DNA of 64,000 nt from Holtermannia corniformis (Eukaryota; Basidiomycota; Tremellomycetes; Holtermanniales), in assembly GCA_001599935.1 (NCBI GenBank), contig BCIJ01000001.1, forward strand, positions 1,118,277-1,182,276, given 5' to 3'. Shown here piece after piece: positions 47,239 through 59,116 of the stretch; the first letter of the stretch is position 1; each line of letters starts with the position of its first letter. The notes below the pieces were generated by a model, which did not search any database, was not told the origin of the DNA, and saw nothing but the letters and a program-made list of their open reading frames with translations. The translations under genes were made by a program, and so were the position numbers.

Positions 47239-48023
47239 CTACTGCTGCTCGAGCAGAAAAGTCCGCAACGCGTCCAAGGCGCGATACCGGTGCGAGATTG
47301 CGTTCTTCGCTTTGCCGTCCATCTCGGCGTACGTCTGTCCTGTTCCCTCGTCGGGCTGGAAGATTGCGTCCCAGCCGAAATGTCCAGGGCCTCGAGCCGG
47401 TACGATGGTGCCGGTCGTTCGGCCTTCGAAGAGGCGGACGGGCTGGTTTGGGCCAGGAGAGTAGGCAAACGTGCAGAGGGCTGTTGCCGTTTTCGAGGGA
47501 AAGCCGACGAGCATGTTGTTGAGCCCTAGGTGAGGCATGAGTGACTGCGAAATTACAAAGCCGCAAACTACACACCCTCATGGCCGACGGTGTTCATAAA
47601 GTCTTTAATGTATGGGCCTGGGAGTCCGCCCAGAGCTTCAAAGCAGAGTGCCGTATCCTCTGTCACACATGCAGTTCCAAGCTGAGCTCCGTCAGTGTCT
47701 GCCCGTTATCCGACTCCGTTGACGCACCTGCTTGGCGGCCGCTTCGCACTTGGCGATTGCGACCTGCTGCGTCGTACCCTGGACTTCTGGCACTGTGATT
47801 TTACTCAACGATAGCCTGAGAGTGGGTTGTCACTCGACGCACCATCCACCGCTTGCGAAGTCATATCAATCGTTTGGTCGCCCGAACCCGCCTCGAGGAT
47901 CGCCTTGACCTCGCGAAGCTTGTTAGCGTTTCCAGTGACGAAGACTGTGTACCAATGTCAGCTAGATGATAACATCTTAAAGCCCTTTTGGCCACGGAGG
48001 AGCGTACCGAACGATGGGGCCAT
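47239..48023 (-). CDS. HAM1: Inosine triphosphate pyrophosphatase
   Basis: Hydrolyses ITP/dITP/XTP to the monophosphates, cleansing the nucleotide pool. Spliced: [20 protein letters not shown] (FVTGNxNKLxEV signature), [100 protein letters not shown], and [20 protein letters not shown] (SHRxxAL-like substrate motif), ending LRTFLLEQQ. Six or so introns. The start is fixed by a good ATG context and the gtacgctc..gtacacag intron that joins SF to VFVTGN. Divergent from the oxodicarboxylate carrier. Confidence 0.93.
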
Positions 48024-48312
48024 GCTGCGCCTGGGCCGTGTCTTTCGACTTGGGATAGCAGCAGCAGGCTTTCCCGAACCCGACGGGCGAGTTTAACTGC
48101 TCCGCGATCAATGACAAGCACATTACGTAATACCGCTGCTCTCGGTCCGATTGCCAATGCGCGCGCTCGAGAGACCAAAGCCAGCACCAGCACCAGATCC
48201 CAACAGCTCCGGTCCTCACTCCCTGCTCACCTCCACTCCCGTCGCCGCTGTCGGTCTCACTGTATCTCTCTGACTGCCTCGTTCGTCACTCGTTGTATCA
48301 GCTATAGCTACA

Positions 48313-49900
48313 ATGTCCGCGCCGCCATCTGCAAAGCTCGCCAACGGAGGAAAGCCGCTTCGTACGTCTCGTTAGCTCCGGTCGTGTGAGGGGTACTGAA
48401 CTGACGTGGGTAATTGTTGTTAGCTCTGCCATTCGTATACACGTTCACTGCGGGTGCCCTTGCTGGTCAGTCGTGTGCGAGACGTATCGGGCGTGGCTGA
48501 AGCTGATACCGCGTACTAGGCTGTACCGAGCTGCTCGTAAGTCGCTTAGGATGGATGTAGTAAACAGAGCTGTAGAGCTGGGGCTAGCTCTGCTGTATTC
48601 GACGTTCTCATCCCGGCCAGCGTCGGAACTTACGCCATGCTAGTGCTTGTACCCCCTCGATGTCGTCAAGACCCGAATGCAGCTTGAGAAAGGCAAGGCG
48701 CAGCATGGCATGATTGGAGTGTTCAAGGACATCGTCCGTAAGGAAGGGTATGTCCAGGTCACCTACGACGTCGTATATAGCTGATTGTGTCAGTGTGTCA
48801 CGGTTGTACAAGGGTATTGCGTCGCCGTTCATGATGGAGGCTCCCAAGCGTGCCATCAAGTGTGAGTTGATCGGAAAATTCTTTCCGAGTACCCACGGCT
48901 GACCTCTATTAGTCGCCGCAAACGGTCAGTCTCGTCTCCAGGCAACGCTTGAAACGCCCTAGCGCACCACCCTGACCCGCACAGACGGCTGGGGTGCCTA
49001 CTTTACCAACAACGGCCAAAGGCCCATGACGCAGTCGGTTGCCATCCTAACAGGTTGTGCTGCAGGCGCGACCGAATCGTTCGTCGTCACGCCGTTCGAG
49101 CTCGTCAAGATCAAGCTGCAGGACAAGTCGACGACGTTCAGCGGCCCGATCGAGGTCGTGAAGGACGTGATCAAGAGGAATGGCTTGCGGGGGATCTATG
49201 CCGGTCAGGAGGCGACCATGTGGCGGCACATTTGGTGGAGTGAGTCTAGGCGAGATGAGCTCACGGGGTGAGAGCTGACCGAGTGCAGACGGCGGTTACT
49301 TTGGCTCGATCTTCCAGGTCCGCGCGTTGTTGCCAAACGCCGAGGTTGGTCCTCTAGCGTGATATCGTGGCGCATGCTAATCAGTCGATGTAGTCGAAGA
49401 AGGGGCAGCTCTTCAACAACTTTGTCGCCGGCTCGATCGGTGGCACCATTGGTACCGTGCTGAACACTCCTTGTGCGCCGTGCCGTTGTCGTCGATAACC
49501 ATCCACTGACCGAACGCAGTCGACGTTGCAAAGTCGCGCTTGCAGCTCAAGTCGACCGGGGAATGGTATGTACAGCTCTGAGCAGCTCCCAAACCCAGGC
49601 CTGATATCGTACCATAGGACGTACCCTGCCGTCTTGCGGATCGCACGCGAAGAAGGCTATGCAGCACTCTACAAGGGTAAATCGCCCATGCCAATCTATG
49701 CACAGGTGCAGCGCTGACTCGACACGCCAGGTTTCGCCCCCAAGGTGCTCCGTCTCGCACCCGGCGGCGGCGTCCTCCTGCTCGGTCAGTCTCATCGTCC
49801 CATACATCCTGCCGAGCGCTCGCTGAATATAGCTTTTGTTCGCAGTCGTCGAAGCGCTCTCGACCGTGTTCAGGAACCACTTGGGCCCGCCGTACGTGTG
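48313..49900 (+). CDS. ODC1: Mitochondrial 2-oxodicarboxylate carrier
   Basis: SLC25 inner-membrane carrier for 2-oxoadipate/2-oxoglutarate exchange. Spliced: MSAPPSAKLANGGKPL, LPFVYTFTAGALAGCTELLC, LYPLDVVKTRMQLEKGK, KRAIKFAANDGWGAYFTNNG, MTQSVAILTGCAAGATESFV, VTPFELVKIKLQDKSTTFSG, GLRGIYAGQEATMWRH, FNNFVAGSIGGTIGTVLNTP and DVAKSRLQLKSTGEWTYPAV, ending FRNHLGPPYV. Three PxD/ExxK/R repeats; the second reads P-F-E-L-V-K, typical of ODC rather than phosphate or nucleotide carriers. About ten introns with micro-exons of 17 nt (48520-48536) and 12 nt (48913-48924). Confidence 0.9.
48520..48536 (+). other. ODC1: 17-nt micro-exon of the oxodicarboxylate carrier
   Basis: GCTGTACCGAGCTGCTC between acceptor ...gcgtactag and donor gtaagtcg. 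Joins AGALAG to CLYPLDVVKTR as G-C-T-E-L-L, the conserved AGxxE helix. Confidence 0.82.
48913..48924 (+). other. ODC1: 12-nt micro-exon of the oxodicarboxylate carrier
   Basis: TCGCCGCAAACG between acceptor ...cctctattag and donor gtcagtct. Encodes F-A-A-N-(D) of KRAIKFAANDGWG, conserved in ODC carriers. Confidence 0.82.
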
Positions 49901-50114
49901 AGTGCAGGGCAGGGCCGGAGGAGCGAAAGCATGGGTCTACATACTCGGGTGTCGTCGAGTCAAAAGGGTGCGAGATGGATCATACTCGCCTGTGCCGGAC
50001 ATTGCCGATAGGTTCAGGGTGATGCCGTACAGTCGTGCAGTGGTGTCATATATTAGCTCGCGGTCGTGCTGTCTTGGAGGCTGTACTTTCTTCCACTCGA
50101 AACGCTTCACAGCA

Positions 50115-51309
50115 ATGACCAGTGCTATCGCCGCCGCTGCAAAGACTGCCGTCGAGGGCGCAAGCTCACTCGTGGCTGCTGCGACGGGTGGGTCCCAAGC
50201 TGGCGTGCACTCGATTGCCACCTCGGGCTTCGGCAAGGGCACCAACGCTTTGGTCGGTCTGTGCCATGTATAACAATAGCGACGCTCACATACGTCTACA
50301 GTACGATGCAGCGCGTCCCTCTTACCCCTCCGAGTCTCTGCAAGCTATTCACACAGCGCTCCCAGCACCCGTCAACCCGTCCCTCGGCCTGCGCATCCTC
50401 GAACCGGGGTCCGGCACCGGTATCTTCTCGCGCCTCATCCTGTCCCCACCAGCAGGCTACCCTACCTTTACAAATCTGGGAGAGTTGATCGCGATCGAAC
50501 CTAGCGAGGGGATGAGGGAGCAGTGGGCTGCGCGAGCGACCGAGACGGCAAGCAAGGGCCGCACGGTGCACGGCACGTTTGATGATTTCTCGAATGCGGG
50601 CGTTGAATACGGCACGGTCGATGCAGTCATTATCGCCCAGGCTTGGCATTGGTGTCCTGATCACGAGGCAGCGCTGGTGAGTGCCACGGTCATCCGAAGC
50701 GCAACGCCGCTGAAACGAATCGTCTCCAGCGTGAAGTCAAGCGCTACCTGCAGCCGAACGGTGTCCTCATCTTCATCTGGAACCTTGAGAGGTTTGTCTC
50801 GCTCCATGCGGTCGATGTCAGGCTGAGGCCTGTCACAGCCTCGAGCCAGGGTATCAGCGCGAACTCCGCGAGCTGTACCAGCAATACGACCTCGGTTCGC
50901 CACAGTACTTCAAGGGCTGGTGGAAGGCCATGTACGATACGGTCGCATACAAGGAGCTGTACCAGGCGCCTCAGACGCAGTCGGCTCACTGGAGCGTCGG
51001 GATCACTGAAGATCAAGTCGGTTCAGCCCGATGACGCGACCTGGCGCGCGCTGACCGCGTAGATTGTCGACCGCCTGTTTTCAAAGTCGTATCTGACGGA
51101 AACGCACCTGAGCGGTGAGCGCCGCAAGGAGTTTGAAGCGGGGATCCGGGCGATCATTCGCCGTGGCACGAATAAGAAGTGGATTGATGAGTCGGTGGGT
51201 CGCTTTGACGTTTGTAGGTGCACGCTGACGATGTGCACAGGCGGGCATCGCAGAGTATGCTTATACGACGGACGTGGTGGTGCACCAGCTCAAGGGTGCG
51301 GCGGCCTGA
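50115..51309 (+). CDS. Class I SAM-dependent methyltransferase
   Basis: Starts MTSAIAAAAKTAVEGASSLV, with YDAARPSYPSESLQAIHTAL typical of the YDxARPxYP methyltransferase group. SAM motif I is LRILEPGSGTGIFSRLIL and the acidic end of strand 2 is LIAIEPSEGMREQW. Then DAVIIAQAWHWCPDHEAALR, EVKRYLQPNGVLIFIWNLE and a C-terminal region with YFKGWWKAMYDTVAY and GRRKEFEAGIRAII-like text, ending VVVHQLKGAAA. Similar to fungal/plant Trm9-unlike, S. pombe C25B8.09-type proteins; substrate unknown. Five or so introns, including gtcggtct..gtctacag joining NAL to YDAARP. Confidence 0.85.
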
Positions 51310-51607
51310 GTGGTGAATGAAGGGTGGTGAAGAAAAAGCAAGCAGGCAATGCTATGCATGGAATCAATGCTGGATATGAGTTGTGATGCGGCGATATGAT
51401 GGGTTGGTGATGGACGAGAGGTCATGCTTGGATTGTCAGTTACGCGTGCTTAGGTCTGTCCCTGGCCGAGCTCACAATCAGCGAGATGCGCTGTATAAGC
51501 CTCCGTCTTGATGCTGTATGTATGCTTTCTCTTCTCTTTATTCACTCGACGAGTCCTCTGACAACCATTAGCACCCCGCTCTCTTCTCACCTACGGCATC
51601 ACGCACC

Positions 51608-51853
51608 CTATGACTCCTCCAAGAACCGCCGCCGGCCTCTGCCATTCATCATGACCACAATCTCCTGTTTTTCTCTCTGGGCGCCTGCGTCCGCCCGCCC
51701 GTCGGCATACGCCCTCGCGCGCGCCGGATCGCCTTCACGGACCGGACAGGGAAAGCTGACGACCAAGACGGAGCCTAGGAACGTGGCGGTGAACAGGGTG
51801 GTGAGGAAAGAGCGGTGGGATGGGTTAAAGTATGTCCGGAGCAGGGGCGCCAT
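51608..51853 (-). CDS. Small putative membrane protein, 81 aa
   Basis: Uninterrupted ATG-to-stop frame: MAPLLRTYFNPSHRSFLTTL then FTATFLGSVLVVSFPCPV (one hydrophobic span) and a charged Arg-rich tail ending RGRRRFLEES. A basic N-terminus followed by a single span looks like small mitochondrial inner-membrane proteins, but no family is recognised. The 298 bases between the methyltransferase stop and this frame hold nothing else. Confidence 0.45.
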   Translation of the reverse strand: MAPLLRTYFNPSHRSFLTTLFTATFLGSVLVVSFPCPVREGDPARARAYADGRADAGAQREKQEIVVMMNGRGRRRFLEES

Positions 51854-52015
51854 GCTGGTCTCGGTGCTGGGTCCCAGTCGTCGAGGCCAATCAGGACCAT
51901 CGCGAAGGACCGGAGCCGATTCGTTTCCACTCCGTTTGTTGTGGATTAATCCTGTAGGTCACGTGGGCTCGTAACTTGCTACAGACCGTGCGGTCCGTAC
52001 TCTACCTTGTACAAG

Positions 52016-52692
52016 ATGCCGCGGCCTACAAGTACACACAAGCACGCTGGCAGGTCTGCAGCAGGACCAAGTGGCGCGAATGCTGCAGGTCGAAAAGACG
52101 GGAAAGAGCGCAAGCAAGGGTTCCAAGTCGGGCCCAAGCATGCCGGTCGTGATGCATACCTCGGCAAGGGTCAGTCCATCTCTCTGAATTGTATTCTTGA
52201 ATGTGGCTGACGGTAGACACAGCGAAGAAGATTAAAGCAGACTTGATCTTGCGCGCCAAGATCAAGAAGCAGTTTGCCAAGACGCTAAAGGACGAAGGAC
52301 TCGATTCGGCGCGGTTGGGCGCAGGACGGCGTGAAGCCAGCGACGGACCAAGTGGCGAAGCAAAGGCTGGTAGCAGCGTTATTGGCTATGCGCCGATATC
52401 CCACGACCCAAGTGGCAAAGGCAAAGGCAAGGCTTCAGCCGACCCTGCACCTGCACCGCGCAAAGCCCTCTCGCCGGAACCATCGCAACCGCAGCCGCCA
52501 TCGAAACCGCAAGGATCACTGCGGACACTAAAGCGTGACGCGTTTGCAAAACACCACACGTCCCGAGCGGTCGCGAACCCGTATAGCAAGGCGCGCCCGC
52601 TCAAGGTCGATCAGCGCGGGCAGAGGGGTCAGCCGAATATGGGAGCTAGGATGGGCGCGCTGCTAGAGCAGATCCAGAGGGGCAAGCAGTGA
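52016..52692 (+). CDS. FYV7: FYV7-like rRNA-processing protein
   Basis: Small basic nucleolar protein family (Fyv7/TAP26) associated with 18S rRNA maturation. Starts MPRPTSTHKHAGRSAAGPSG; the conserved block is QGFQVGPKHAGRDAYLGK plus, after one intron, AKKIKADLILRAKIKKQFAK. A Ser/Pro/Lys-rich middle follows, then a conserved-looking C-terminus SLRTLKRDAFAKHHTSRAVA, NPYSKARPLKVDQRG and GALLEQIQRGKQ. Composition (very Lys/Arg rich) and length fit. Two exons. Confidence 0.72.
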
Positions 52693-52860
52693 AATACCAG
52701 AGCGGCACGAGGCAAGAACTGTGTATGTATAATCAAATGGACGCTCGGAGGATTAGCGGGGTCGAGGCAAAGTCAAGTGTGGTTTGTGCCGTGGTGGCGG
52801 TCGACTACGACTTGTTAGGTCTGGGACACGACGCTCTCCTGTGCACAACTATACCGCTAG

Positions 52861-53248
52861 CTCCTCGATAACGTCCCTTTCATCCATACGGCGAGTGGAA
52901 ACGCTCCGAGCCACGGTGCCACCCGAGCCTATGCCAAGCCGAAAGGTGCCGCGCGAGGACCCCGCTTGGCGGACCAAACAACGTCCGCCGAGAGCGAGCC
53001 GACGTCGTCTTTGACCGAGGGCGCGACGAGGGAGGGGAGCGCAGGCGAGGAGAGCTCCAACACAGATCAGCAGGCGGGAGGAGACGCCGCTCACTTCGGC
53101 TCCTTTGTAGGTATCCGTCCGCACGGCAGGCAGGCAGGTGCTGATCAATGCACATATGTAGCACTCCTTTCACCCTGCGTTATTGTTCAGCGGCCAGAAG
53201 GACAAACGAGTGGACCAAAGTAGCGCCCTCCATAGAGCGGAGATCTAG
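52861..53248 (+). CDS. Possible 3' exons of a small unidentified gene
   Basis: An open segment after an acceptor (...accgctag) reads LLDNVPFIHTASGNAPSHGA, then a Ser/Thr/Glu-rich stretch (SAESEPTSSLTEGATREGSA). An intron gtaggtat..tatgtag joins AHFGSF to HSFHPALLFSGQKDKRVDQS, ending LHRAEI. No upstream exon with a start could be joined in phase; a minus-strand frame overlaps. Function unknown. Confidence 0.25.
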
Positions 53249-53281
53249 CTCGCTCGCTAGAAGCATCATTGTCCGTGCGAT

Positions 53282-56200
53282 ATGCCGCGTCCACTCGCCA
53301 TCCTCCCTGCTCGGTACATAGTACTCGCACATACAATCATTGCGGCTGCTGCGTTCGGTTCGGCGTTCCTAGTTGGTTCGGCGGGGTACTACAAGCTACT
53401 TTGCAAAAACGGTGTTGCCGGTGAGTGAGCTCGGTGTGGCTGATGTCAGGCTGATCGAGATGCCAAGGTTTTCCACAGGAATGGTTCCCGTCCGTTTCCG
53501 CTACGTAAGTACTCACCTTCAACGGATCGAATCGAGGCAGCTCTAAGACTTTTCAGTATCGGAGACCATCTCCCTCCACGCATCATCTTTCAGATCCTGA
53601 TCGCACTGTGCTCGGGCCCGCGCTTCCTCCTCGTCTTCCTTCAATACCTCGTACATCGCACCGTACCACCAACGCGCATCACCAGCTTCAAGTATGGAGA
53701 CGAAGATAAACCGGTCCGGAAAGAGGGCAGAGCAAGAGCCCTGGCGGTCGTTGGGATCCTGCGGACATTTACTTGGTTTGTGGCGCGCCACGCTGTCCAA
53801 TGCAAGAGTGCAGCTAATCAGGCCGAACACAGTGGCGGCTGGGTGTACATCACTAGCACGGATCACCACGGTGTGTATAGAACACGGATGTCAAGTGGCT
53901 TTACGCTGACCACGCCAAGATGCGCACGACTTCTTTATGATCCTGTACCTTGTCCTGACATTGCCGTGGATGCTGCTCAGCGTGGCGGCATCGACTCAGC
54001 CCGGCGTGAAGCGCCGAAGGTATGTCAACGTTGCCTTTGTACGTCCGACGGGACTTACTCTGGACAGGACGCAAATCGCAACCCTGTTCTTTGCGACTAT
54101 TGTGCCGATGATCCACTTTTTCGTGAGGCATTCCGTCAAGCGCATTCCTGGTGGTCCGTCGTCTAGTCCGATCGCCACTGCACAAAGCTTACAAACGTCG
54201 CAGCATATACGTACTACTCCATTTTCGAGTGGAGCTTGATCGTATACGATGTCGCGTTCGACGCCGTTGGCGCAGCCGAGGTCACTCGTTTCCAGGTCAT
54301 TCTACGTTTCGACCCGACGTCTGGCAGTGCTGATGTAGCTTACCTCCAGATCCAAGTTGTTGACCTCGGCCACGGCAAGCCTCTTTCCGGGAAAGACAGC
54401 GAAGCGGCGTATGTCCCCTGACTGTGAGCCGCGATGCGACAAGTTGTAACACCGACCTCTTTGTCTTGACAGCCGCAACTTTGCTTTGCTCGATCCGCCG
54501 TTCGCCTATCAGGTTGTTTCGGGCGTCATTGCGGACGATAGCTGGGCTGTGGAGGAGGGCGCGAACGTTGGTGATTGGGCGGGCTGGAGAGCGCCCGTCG
54601 CTTGGCTCGGCGACGTCTTTTACGGTGAGCTGACTTGAAAGCGCCAAGTGACGAGCTGACAGGGCTCAGCGTACGCGTTCTGGACAGTATTCACCTCGTT
54701 AGGCCTACAGCTCTTCTACTTTTCCGTCTGGAAGCTCGGTCAGTCTCTTGTGCGCGCAGCCTTGCCCATCCTGACACTGCCGTCACAGCGCTCTCTGGCT
54801 CGGAAGCGACGCTGCTCTTCACACTCTCGCCATACCTCCTTGCAAGCCGAACGGTGTCAACCTTTGCGACTTCTCGCCATGGGCAAATCACACTACGCAC
54901 TGCAACCCTCGCTCTGGGCCTGGGCAGTTATATCATCCCTGGCCCTGGGTTGCGTTTGATCGGCGTGTCGTTCGGGACAGCGGCAGGATGGTTAGCGTTG
55001 GCGGGGAACCTTGGTAGACTCGGCGGTAGCCGCGACAGCAGCGAAGAGGGTATCAGTGCGTCCTGGCGGGCACGTCTGGAGGCAGGATGCTAACGTCTCG
55101 GTGCATAGCGTTTGGCCTTGGGTTGATCATCGCGATGATTCTCAAATATGCCAACAAGTCGACTAACCCGCTATGGACAGTCACGGATGCGGCGTCGGGC
55201 GGATGGAACAAGACTGGTCTACTTCTGGCAACAGCATATATTTTCGAATACGCTACCCGACCAAACTCTCTGCACCCTACCGGCCCGGCGGTCACAGGTT
55301 CCAACAAAAGGTCTGACGACTCGATTGCCATCCGCCCTCGAGCACGCATCGGGCGGTTACATCGGTACTCGACAACTGTCGGACTCGGCGCATTGGTCTT
55401 CTTACTTCAGATGTTTGTCATGGACGCGGGAACGATCATCTCGTGGACTTGGACAGGATACACGAACGGCACACCCAACGGTCCAACGCTACACCCTTAC
55501 TCCGGTTGGGTCATCTTCAGTGCGTGTACCGGTCTACTCATAGGCCGGACGAGGATCCCTCGCTCGCCCGTATACTTGCTCGTCGGCATCACGAGTGCGA
55601 CCGCCCACTATGCCTACCAAGATTGGACCGGGTTCTACGCTGGACTCGCCCTCGTCGCCTTTTTGGCGTCAATGGTCCCGACATACTTTCGCGCCGTGTC
55701 GGTTCTGCCACCTGCACCGACGTGGGGTGGTGCAATGGCTCTCAATGCTGTGCTTGACGTCTTCAGCGTCGTGACGGCCGCGTACGCGTTTGTCCCGTAT
55801 GGCCACTTGGTCCGCGAGCGCACCGATCTCATCCTTGGCTTTTCCATGGCGGCGCTGGCAATCGGCAGCGTGTCTGCCACGATCATCATCAAACGAGCCG
55901 CTCCTGCACCCGGACAGTCGCAAGTTCGCAATGCGTACACGGGCAAGTACCCCGTACGGGCCATCCTAGCGGCGATTGTGACAAGCCTGCTGCTCGCCCA
56001 TTCGCTCGCCACCAAAGTGAGCATCAAGCCAAAGCCATATTTTCCCGCGGAAGCCAAAGTGTTCTCCGGCGGTATCTGGACGGTGCACTTTGGTTTAGAC
56101 GAGGAGGCGCGGGACAGTCAATATAGGATGAAGGAGCTTATCGAGGAGATGCAGGTTGATGTGGTGAGTGGCTGTCGCAGGCTAGGTGGCGCGGGGAGCT

Positions 56201-57322
56201 GAGGCAGATCAGCTTGGTTTGCTCGAGACTGATCGTGAGTCGACCCAGTAAATGATCAAAGTGCTTTCTGACGAGACCAGTGCATCGCTTCGTGTATGGC
56301 AACAGAGACCTCACTCGGGTCATCGCAGAAGACTTGGGCTATGTAGGTTCACCGCGCTATCGGTACTTTCAGCTGATCACATCCAGTATGTCGATCTCGG
56401 GCCAGGACCGAACGGTCATACGTGGGGTGCAGCCCTTCTGTCCAAAGTGAGACCCTGCCATGCACACGAGCTGGGCTGATCAGATGTGCAGTTTCCTATC
56501 ATTAACTCGACCCACCACCTGCTGCCCTCGCCGCATGGCGAACTAGCGCCAGCCATCTTCGCCACGCTCGATGTCTTTGGCACGCATGTCCACGTCATGG
56601 TCAGCCATAACGGGCAAGGCGAGTCGCATCCAGCTCGTCCGAAATCGTGGCTAATCGGATGCAGAGGAAGACCTACTCGACCGTACGCTGCAGACTACCG
56701 AGATTGCGCGCCTGCTCCGCGAAAAAGGGGACGACCCCAGCGTTTTTCTCGGCTACCTCGTCACGCGGACCGGCGACAAGCGGCCGTGGCCATACGAGAT
56801 CTTGATGGAGGACGGCAATATGATGGATATTGAAATGTGAGTGGGCTATCGGCACGGTGCAGGCCAGCTGACTGGTCGGTAGCAACGATCGATGGCGCTG
56901 GTGCGAATACATTGCGTTCCGAGGGCTCTGGCGCGTCGGCTTTGCGCGCGTGCAAGAGGGCACTATTACGGATACCGAACTGCAGGTGAGTGGGGTACTG
57001 CGCGCTTGGCGCAATGCTGATGTCATACGACAGGTTGGCAAGTTCAAACTGCCCGAGCGGGACAAGCCTGCCGTCTATAACGACAACAAAGAGCTCTATT
57101 GGCATATCGGAGAGAGCGATGTGGGTTCCCAGCGCGTGCGTAGAACGATGCTGACATTGCGCAGGTACCCGAAGAATGGCGGTTCACGAGTAAGTTCCGA
57201 GGCGAAGGGGTGCGGTGAGTCCTAGCTGTGGGATCCGTCTACGAGGGGGCTGACAACTACTCAGCGGACACAAGTATCGAATATGGGACGGCCCACTGTA
57301 CTACTGGCCTCCAAGCCGATGA
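53282..57322 (+). CDS. CWH43: CWH43-type GPI-anchor lipid-remodelling protein
   Basis: Multi-spanning ER protein that introduces ceramide into GPI anchors. The N-terminal half is a Frag1/PGAP2-like membrane domain: MPRPLAILPARYIVLAHTII, IGDHLPPRIIFQILIALCSG, PRFLLVFLQYLVHRTVPPTR and TYYSIFEWSLIVYDVAFDAV. It then carries further spans (FGLGLIIAMILKYANKSTNP, SGWVIFSACTGLLIGRTRIP). The C-terminal half is the endonuclease/exonuclease/phosphatase-like PGAP2IP domain: FSGGIWTVHFGLDEEARDSQ, LLETDLMRFVYGNRDLTRVI, AEDLGYYVDLGPGPNGHTWG and LSKFPIINSTHHLLPSPHGE, with FGTHVHVMVSHNGQEED. It ends RGHKYRIWDGPLYYWPPSR. More than fifteen short introns. Full-length two-domain architecture as in yeast Cwh43. 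Confidence 0.92.
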
Positions 57323-57387
57323 GGGCGCAGCATGTTTCATAGCAAGATTAGATTCATCAACACTACAAGATGCACAGAGTCATACAA

Positions 57388-59116
57388 CTAGTTCGCGCCC
57401 GTGGCACCCATGCTAGCCTGGTCGACGTCGGGCGCAGACACGTCTAAGCCCAGAGTGTTGCCACAGTCGAGCGATTGAGCTCTCGATAGGTCGCGCTTGA
57501 TCCCGCTGTCAAAAGAGCGTCCGCTGACTTGCTCCGTCTCGCTTCGTGCCGTGCGCGCATTGACAGCTGCGCGCTTTTCGTCCATGGCCGCATTCATCCT
57601 CGTTTGCCACTGCAGCCACTCGTCTTCGCCTGCTGGCGGCCACACCATCTTGTGCGGCGCCACGGCGACCGGTGGTGGCTTGACCCGTGTCTGCTTTAAT
57701 TGGGGCAAGAAACGGTCCAGAGCCATACTAGCGCCATATGCGACCAGGCCGTTGAACCGGCGCGTGACCCAGCCTATCGCTCGCCCGAGCGGGATCACGG
57801 CGTCGACGAATTCGCGTAGGTCGATCAGGTCACGCAGGTACGAGACTTTACCGGCTTCGTTGAACTCGACAATGGTGACGACGCGGAGCTCGTATCGGAG
57901 TGCGTTGAGGAGGTGGGAGCGCACGAGTTGGGCTGTCGAGGTTGGCGCTGCGCGGGAGAAGAAGGAAATTGATTGTTCATGCGGTGAGAGCGGTTGGGGT
58001 GGCGGTGGTGTAGGTAGGAGATGGGGGAGGAGGTGGAGATTCAGCGTTCTGAATCAGTGTCAGCCGAGGTGCATCTTCGGATAGGCGCAACTCGCTGGTC
58101 AATCATGCCGATGTGGTAGCCGTCTACCGCGTCTGTCAGTCAAACCTCGGCCTCGCGATGCGCCACACGCACCAAAGCACTCCATCCCGCCCATCTCGCC
58201 CGTTTCAGCCCAGACGTCCCAAGCCTTCCACCAGCCTCGTTGCTCAGCTTCCTCGTCGTCTTCGACAATGCTAGCTTTGCTCTTGCCTTTGAGATCCGAG
58301 TCGTGCCCTGCACCTGCTCTGTTCGCCTCGAGGTCGTCGATTGCGTTACACACTTTGGCACGGAGGAGAGACGTGGCTGCTCTGGCGTGTACGAGCATGG
58401 CGGTCGGCGTGAGCGATGGGAGATGCAGTGTCGACAGGAACGAAGCGAGGTAGAAGAATGACGAGAGGGCCGGGCGGCTCGAGAGGCGCAATAACGGCGT
58501 CTCGTAGCCTGAGGGGGATCTCAGCAATGTGTGATGTAACTACATCGCGGATGGACGCACCGCAGTCTGGGTCAAGGTACTTTTCGCACACAGTGGCAAT
58601 CTCGTCGAGCTCTGCGTTGCTCGGTTTACCCGTCGCTGTGCCCGCCATGGCGTCCCTCCGCCTGACCCCGCTCAAGCCACGGTAGAGCACGCTTTGGATC
58701 TCGCGCAGCGCAGCGGCCTGGAACGCTGACAAGCTCGCACAGCCATCATCGGTATCGGCCAAGCTGTGTGTCGACGCGACCTTGTTCGGTTTGCTCGCTG
58801 GGCTCGAGTGCAGGATGGATGAGAGGGCAACTAGCGAGCTCGCCCGAGCCGAGCGCGCCAGATTCGAACTGGCTCTTGGTAGCGGTGCCGATGAGGCCGA
58901 CGAGTGCCTCTGGTGAGACGGGTTGGTCGTTGGCTCGGGCGTGGGCGGTGCCGTGCGCGTCTGCAGGCCGACGGTAGGAGGGTGCAGGAGCGGCATCTCG
59001 TCGTCTTGCTGCTTGGTCCTGCTTGACGCTGGCGCCTGGACGAACGGGTCGGCAAGGTGGTGGTGGATCGGTCGCGGTGTGAGCTCGTCGGCGGAAGGAC
59101 CGTCATCGGGCGTCAT
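57388..59116 (-). CDS. Unidentified gene, possibly two
   Basis: The 5' part from ATG 59116 (MTPDDGPSADELTPRPIHHH) is Ser/Pro-rich, then FQAAALREIQSVLYRGLSGV and AELDEIATVCEKYLDPDCGA, SIRDVVTSHIAEIPLRLRDA. A phase-consistent intron leads to HDSDLKGKSKASIVEDDEEA, EQRGWWKAWDVWAETGEMGG, then DGYHIGMIDQR. The 3' part reads AAPTSTAQLVRSHLLNALRY, ELRVVTIVEFNEAGKVSYLR, DLIDLREFVDAVIPLGRAIG and WVTRRFNGLVAYGASMALDR, ending VDQASMGATGAN. That segment has the feel of a SnoaL/NTF2-like beta domain plus membrane-proximal helix, but I cannot name a family. The junction near 58040-58090 does not resolve in phase by eye. Confidence 0.5.
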
